Below are positions 59,725 to 64,000 of a stretch of 64,000 bases of DNA, piece by piece. The notes below the pieces were generated by a model. It did no database searches. It worked only from the letters and a program-made list of their open reading frames with translations, and was not told the origin of the DNA. How positions within the stretch are numbered: position 1 is the stretch's first letter; each line of letters opens with the position of its first letter. Location: contig NZ_PQBZ01000042.1 in NCBI RefSeq assembly GCF_002964665.1, forward strand, positions 776,961 through 840,960, read 5' to 3'. Both the position numbers and the translations under genes were made by a program. This DNA comes from Pseudoalteromonas sp. T1lg23B (lineage in GTDB: Bacteria; Pseudomonadota; Gammaproteobacteria; Enterobacterales; Alteromonadaceae).

Positions 59725-62649
59725 CTATTGCAAGGTACGAGATTGATCTATTGACATGCCTGCTTCAATAATAGCGTCGATGGCACGGGCACATTTAGGT
59801 TTTGAGAAGTAATAGCCCTGTAATTGGTGGCAACCGGAATCAGCCAGAATACGTGCTTGTTCAGCGGTTTCTACCCCCTCCGCAACACAATTAACCCGTA
59901 AGCTCTTCGCCATATGTACAATCACAATGGCTAGCTCTCCGCTGCTAATGTCACCAGTCAGATCGGAAACAAACTTTTGATCAACCTTAATGGTATCGAA
60001 GTTAAGGTACTTTAAATAACTCAAGCTAGAGTAACCCGTCCCAAAGTCGTCAATGGCGACCCGAATACCATGGCTTTTAATATCCAATAGCGTTTGTTTC
60101 ATTGCATCTAAATTAGAAACCAACGAAGACTCTGTGATCTCTATTTCAATGTTGGTAGGGGGAATATTGAACTGTTTAAGTGAGTGTAAAAAGATAGCAA
60201 TAAATTTGGGTTCTATTAATTGCAAAACAGAAATATTGACGCTTAATATCAAAGACGGCATTTTTTGCAGCCAAGCAGAGAAATCCCTAAACGCCTTTTC
60301 GAGTAACTGCTCACACACCTTATCAATGAGGTTCGCTTCTTCTGCAATGGCGATAAATTCATGGGGGCCTGATAATTCACCATCATGATCCCATCGCGCC
60401 AGCATCTCAAGCTTTTCTAATACAAAACTCTGCGCATTCACAACAGGCTGATAGTAAGGAATAAACTCACTTTCTTTTATACCTGTCGCTATCGCGGATT
60501 CCTGTTCAATTTTAAATTCAGCATCCTGATCTAGCTCGACACTGTAAAACTGATAGTTACTTCTCGCGACTTTCTTCGCGCGATACATCGCCGTATCAGC
60601 ATGTTTCATCAAAGACTCTGCTGAGTCCCCATCTTCAGGATAGATTGCAACCCCCGCACTCACCGCGAGTTCAACCTGCACCTGATCAAGTTCATAACAA
60701 CCCGAAACAGACTCAAGTATCTTTTCAACTACTTTACCCACTTGCTTCTTATCACGAACCGCATCGAGTAACAATACAAACTCATCTCCCCCCATACGAG
60801 AAACCGTGTCACAACTGCGGATACTATTAGTTAATCGTTTCGCCACTTTTTTCAGTAATGAATCGCCCACTGCGTGCCCTAACGAGTCATTGATTTTCTT
60901 GAATTTATCCAAATCAATAAAAACCACCGCAAAATAATGTTCTTCTCTTTTTGCGCGTTTGCAAAATTGCGCCAAGCGATCTTGTAGCAATAACCTATTT
61001 GGCAACCCCGTTAGCACATCATGATGGGCTAAATGGCTCAATTTACGTGACATTAAGCGCGACTCCGTCACATCTTGAAAGACCATGACGGCCCCGACTA
61101 TTTCACCATTTTTAAGGTAGATAGGAGAAATCGAATCCTGAATGGCAAACTCAAGTTTCAAGTGATTTCTTACACAAGTTAGTTCAGGTAACCCCATAAG
61201 TTGATTGTGTTTAATACAGTAATCCGTCAAGCCCCTGATGGGCTGTTTAGTGTCTTCATTATAAAGAGGCATAACTTCATCAAAAGGTAGCCCTTTAACC
61301 TCTCTCGTTAATTTAGCCAGTACCGCTTCGGCAACAGGGTTCATGTACGTTACTTTGCTGTCTACATCAGTACAAATAACGCCATCACCAATTGAACTCA
61401 ATGTCACTTCCAATAGTTCTTTTTCTTGCTCTAATACTTCCGCTAATTTTATTTGTTCAGATATGTCCTGCAAGAAACACAAGGTACAGATTCCATTGGG
61501 TGTGTTGAATACTTCCGCTTTTAAATTAACCGTTAAGTTGTGACCTTTACTCCCGTTCAATAGCAAACTTGATAGTATAAATTTACTCTCGACATCTAAA
61601 ACATGCTGAGTAAATGCTTGCTTACCTTCTGATGTCATAAAGTCAGTAAATAGCTTCCCAATAAGCAACTTTCTGGGTTCTTCTATCGCATTGGCAAAAC
61701 CTTCGCTAACCTCTTGAATTTTGCCTTCTGAATCTATGGTAAGGAGCATTTCTGGACTGAGTTCGAATGTGTGCTGAAAACTCAGATGCAACTGCGATAG
61801 CTGCATGTGTGAATGAGCAGCAATTTTCTTGTAGCGCCAAACAAGTAACGCGGTTAAATAACCCACCGTAATAGATATAAATAAGGAAAAACCTGATCCC
61901 ATCATTTCGTTATCCACATTGAGATAATGAAAATTAAGCACTGTGCTTGCTAAGCCACCAACAGAAAAGCTAAATAAATTTAATAGCTTGAAATCGTAAA
62001 AAACCACCGACAAGGCAAACAAGGCTACTGTTATTGCAGTAAACAAATGCCACGAAATGGCAGCAGTAACCACCATTAAGCTTATAAAGAGTACACAGAG
62101 CATCGCATAGCGAAGTTGATAAACAGAGTGCAAATAGGCTTGGCCCCTAGCCATGAAAGCCAAGATAAATGGGGCTCCCACAAAAAGTGCTAATGCGTTA
62201 CCCATCACCCTGCTAAACAACACGGTTTGTGTCGCTACAGCTGTGTGATACAGCATCCAAGAGACACTGATTGCACCAAAAATCATTGCAGGAATAAATA
62301 CACATTTAAAGATGCTCGATGCTACTTGAAAAATGGATCGTGGTTGAGAGTCAGTGTGATAGTAACGTTCAAGTAACTCACAGATCACCATCACTTCTAG
62401 CATGTTGATAACTATTAAAGTTATGTTTATCAAGTTCAGAGCAGATAGATAGGCAAGTACTACACTACTGACCAGTGCGATACATGTACAAATGGCCAAG
62501 CGAACGAGCGAACTTTGATTGATAAGGCCGCCTATCAGCCACAGACTCACACCACCTAACGAAATCACTGCAAGTGCTGTTGGCGAATAAAAGAGATATA
62601 AAACGACCGTCGCTAAATAACCCAAAACCCAAAAAAACAGGTGTTTCAT
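59725..62649 (-). CDS. Membrane GGDEF-EAL protein with MASE1-like and two PAS domains
   Basis: 974 residues. About eight membrane helices in the first 290 residues (MASE1-like), then two PAS domains (TFELSPEMLLTIDSEGKIQE and VTLSSIGDGVICTDVDSKVT), GGDEF with DVLTGLPNRLLLQDR and the intact site RMGGDEFVLLLD, and EAL with YYQPVVNAQS, KLEMLARW (EML instead of EAL), EIEITESSL, DDFGTGYSSLSYL and KVDQKFV. Most metal and catalytic residues of the EAL domain are kept. It may make or break c-di-GMP, depending on signal. It is divergent from the chemoreceptor-like gene. Confidence 0.92.
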   Translation of the reverse strand: MKHLFFWVLGYLATVVLYLFYSPTALAVISLGGVSLWLIGGLINQSSLVRLAICTCIALVSSVVLAYLSALNLINITLIVINMLEVMVICELLERYYHTDSQPRSIFQVASSIFKCVFIPAMIFGAISVSWMLYHTAVATQTVLFSRVMGNALALFVGAPFILAFMARGQAYLHSVYQLRYAMLCVLFISLMVVTAAISWHLFTAITVALFALSVVFYDFKLLNLFSFSVGGLASTVLNFHYLNVDNEMMGSGFSLFISITVGYLTALLVWRYKKIAAHSHMQLSQLHLSFQHTFELSPEMLLTIDSEGKIQEVSEGFANAIEEPRKLLIGKLFTDFMTSEGKQAFTQHVLDVESKFILSSLLLNGSKGHNLTVNLKAEVFNTPNGICTLCFLQDISEQIKLAEVLEQEKELLEVTLSSIGDGVICTDVDSKVTYMNPVAEAVLAKLTREVKGLPFDEVMPLYNEDTKQPIRGLTDYCIKHNQLMGLPELTCVRNHLKLEFAIQDSISPIYLKNGEIVGAVMVFQDVTESRLMSRKLSHLAHHDVLTGLPNRLLLQDRLAQFCKRAKREEHYFAVVFIDLDKFKKINDSLGHAVGDSLLKKVAKRLTNSIRSCDTVSRMGGDEFVLLLDAVRDKKQVGKVVEKILESVSGCYELDQVQVELAVSAGVAIYPEDGDSAESLMKHADTAMYRAKKVARSNYQFYSVELDQDAEFKIEQESAIATGIKESEFIPYYQPVVNAQSFVLEKLEMLARWDHDGELSGPHEFIAIAEEANLIDKVCEQLLEKAFRDFSAWLQKMPSLILSVNISVLQLIEPKFIAIFLHSLKQFNIPPTNIEIEITESSLVSNLDAMKQTLLDIKSHGIRVAIDDFGTGYSSLSYLKYLNFDTIKVDQKFVSDLTGDISSGELAIVIVHMAKSLRVNCVAEGVETAEQARILADSGCHQLQGYYFSKPKCARAIDAIIEAGMSIDQSRTLQ

Positions 62650-62822
62650 TTGTATAACCTAACCTTGGTTGACGTTGAAGGGTCTGTGTCTAGTAAAAAT
62701 ATGAGTGAGATCCTTTGATTAATCAAGGTAAAGGCATGATACGCGTGGTTTTCAAGTGATTTATTGGGCGAAAAACCAAAATTTATCTATGCTCATAAAA
62801 CTGCAACAGTTGAGTTTCACCC

Positions 62823-63440
62823 ATGACCAGAAATGATGAAGCCGCTCAGGCTGTTAGAAATTTTGTACGCGTAGCAAACATAGTATCTAACTTAGATACT
62901 ATTTTAATTGAAGCAAAGAACCTCTCTCTGACCGCAAAAAATGCAAGAGTCGTTGCGCTGAGGGCTGGCGACTCCGCGTTTGGTTTTAAGCCTATCACCA
63001 ACTTTATTGACGAGTTTTCTGATCTCACCATCAAAACTACCAAGCAAATATCGCAACTGTCTAGCCAGCTGTTCTCAATATCCCTAGCAGTGGTCAGATG
63101 TAGTGATTTTCAGCAACACCTGAATGATTGTGCACAGTACTCCGACCATAAGGCGATTAGTCATTTACAAAGAGTGAGCAGTCTAGAGCTTGTGAAAACC
63201 ATCAAACAGCTACAATCAGTGATTGCGTATTTAGAGAGTCATTTTGAAGACATTCAAAAACAAATGCGAAGTGCTGAATACATCGCTGTCACGAGTCGTG
63301 TGGAGGCGTCTAACGCGGGAGAATTTAGCGAAAGTTTACAATCAGTATCCGATTTCATCACTGGTGCCGCTAAAAAAATAAAATCAGCTATTAGTGATAA
63401 TGTGAAAGAAATTAACCAGCTAAGAGGAGCATTACGTTGA
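62823..63440 (+). CDS. Soluble protein with two diverged chemoreceptor-tip-like segments
   Basis: 205 residues, all helical, no membrane segment. Residues about 38-69 (AKNARVVALRAGDSAFGFKP then ITNFIDEFSDLT) follow the pattern of the MCP signalling tip ([20 protein letters not shown]...VR.LA..T) at the positions A, N, A, RAG, GF and T. Residues about 152-180 (YIAVTSRVEASNAGEFSESL) look like a second, more diverged copy. The downstream ODP-type gene overlaps by TTGA. I infer a cytoplasmic adaptor or CheA/CheW-binding partner of the oxygen-binding ODP protein. Confidence 0.62.
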   Translation: MTRNDEAAQAVRNFVRVANIVSNLDTILIEAKNLSLTAKNARVVALRAGDSAFGFKPITNFIDEFSDLTIKTTKQISQLSSQLFSISLAVVRCSDFQQHLNDCAQYSDHKAISHLQRVSSLELVKTIKQLQSVIAYLESHFEDIQKQMRSAEYIAVTSRVEASNAGEFSESLQSVSDFITGAAKKIKSAISDNVKEINQLRGALR

Positions 63441-64000
63441 AAACAAGCGAAATATACAACAGCGCTACACATACCTGGCTAGTACTTGGAAGAGATTCGA
63501 ATAAACCAAACAACATCATCGACACCAACCAGTATTTGATTAAAAGCACTGACGAAGCGATTATTTTAGACCCCGGCGGCATTGAGCTGTTCTCTCCCAT
63601 GCTTGCTAGCATACTCAAGCACGTTACTTTAGAACAAGTCACCACCTTGTTTGCTTCGCACCAAGACCCAGATATTATCTCGTCACTGGGACTTTGGGAT
63701 AAAGCCCTACCTAAAGCGACCCTTCATGCTCCTTGGCTATGGGAAGGCTTTATTCGCCACTTTGGCATGGACAACATAAGCTATCAGCCTATCAAAGACG
63801 AAGGTGGAGAAATCAAAATTGGCAAAGCCACACTGCGATTTGTACCTGCTCACTATCTACACTCCTCTGGCAACTTTAATGTGTACGATCCTAAAGCAAA
63901 AATATTAATGAGTGGTGATATTGGCGCCGCACTGGAAAAAGGTGAACCACCGATGTTCGTCGAAGACTTTGCAAGTCATATCAAATATATGGAATATTTC
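63437..64000 (+). CDS. ODP-type (flavodiiron/MBL-fold) protein, partial at the window edge
   Basis: 188 residues visible; the gene runs off the right end. It starts with TTG (GAGGAG 7 bases upstream) overlapping the previous stop. MBL-fold features: DTNQYLIKSTDEAIILDPGG, TTLFASHQDPDIIS (HxDxD-type), FVPAHYLHSSGNFNVYDPKA and ILMSGDIGAAL. These fit the ODP family, oxygen-binding diiron proteins linked to chemotaxis and c-di-GMP signalling. Its partner upstream resembles a chemoreceptor tip, supporting an oxygen-sensing unit. Any C-terminal output domain is outside the window. Confidence 0.8.
   Translation, partial: MKTSEIYNSATHTWLVLGRDSNKPNNIIDTNQYLIKSTDEAIILDPGGIELFSPMLASILKHVTLEQVTTLFASHQDPDIISSLGLWDKALPKATLHAPWLWEGFIRHFGMDNISYQPIKDEGGEIKIGKATLRFVPAHYLHSSGNFNVYDPKAKILMSGDIGAALEKGEPPMFVEDFASHIKYMEYF

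Overview
The window looks like part of the chromosome of a marine gammaproteobacterium, most likely Pseudoalteromonas or a close relative. The reasons are the gene families (DUF2986, AcnD/PrpF-type methylcitrate cycle, EfpL, kexin-like S8 protease with an ORF2-type partner, many c-di-GMP proteins), the moderate base composition and the presence of integron cassettes. No rRNA, tRNA or CRISPR array was seen. The genus is an inference; no search could be run. Left edge (1-5459, minus strand): the front part of an extracellular contractile injection system (eCIS, phage-tail-like). In transcription order it has a DUF4255 protein, a conserved unknown, one sheath, two tube proteins, a 56-residue DUF5908 protein, a LysM protein and the start of the VgrG-like spike, which runs off the window. 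Next (6-18 kb) come a secreted M20 dipeptidase, a DUF885 lipoprotein broken by a one-base frameshift, an AT-rich five-gene operon (O-methyltransferase, NitT/TauT-type ABC importer, cupin), and a kexin-like secreted protease followed directly by a small secreted protein in the position of the Aeromonas ORF2 chaperone. From 18 to 28.6 kb lie a PhoD-like phosphatase with fibronectin-II/kringle-like modules, a secreted beta-propeller protein, an AhpD-like/AraC pair, a diguanylate cyclase, an unlisted 56-residue peptide gene with a double-glycine-type leader, two secreted paralogues flanking a LysR regulator, two GNATs and a LysE exporter. From 28.7 to 35.5 kb is the methylcitrate operon (GntR regulator, prpB, prpC, acnD, prpF) with candidate operators. 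It is followed by dgkA, a solute-binding protein, a cold-shock protein and a PAS protein. From 39.0 to 44.3 kb is an accessory zone: REP-like repeats, a cluster of ATTCTCG-type direct repeats, and a string of integron cassettes with attC sites but no integrase in view (a CALIN). The cassettes encode an FRG-domain protein, a lipoprotein, a membrane protein, a DUF2306 protein and a diverged metallo-beta-lactamase-fold protein. From 44.3 to 51.3 kb are a large hybrid histidine kinase divergent from an HD-GYP response regulator, an ATP-grasp enzyme, EfpL and a Pmp3-like peptide. From 59.6 down to 51.6 kb is one tightly coupled nine-gene operon in which every gene overlaps the next: thermostable-hemolysin-family protein, a fusion of an AMP-forming ligase with a heme-oxygenase-like diiron oxidase, an SDR, a TPR protein, an OmpR-type regulator with its kinase, a cupredoxin, an FTR1-like membrane protein and a probable outer-membrane protein. 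A tandem CTTAAG-type box sits just upstream, suggesting autoregulation. I consider this operon the best candidate for an undescribed system. The right edge holds a MASE1-like/PAS/GGDEF/EAL protein and, divergent from it, a soluble protein with two diverged chemoreceptor-tip-like segments coupled to a partial ODP-type metallo-beta-lactamase-fold protein.
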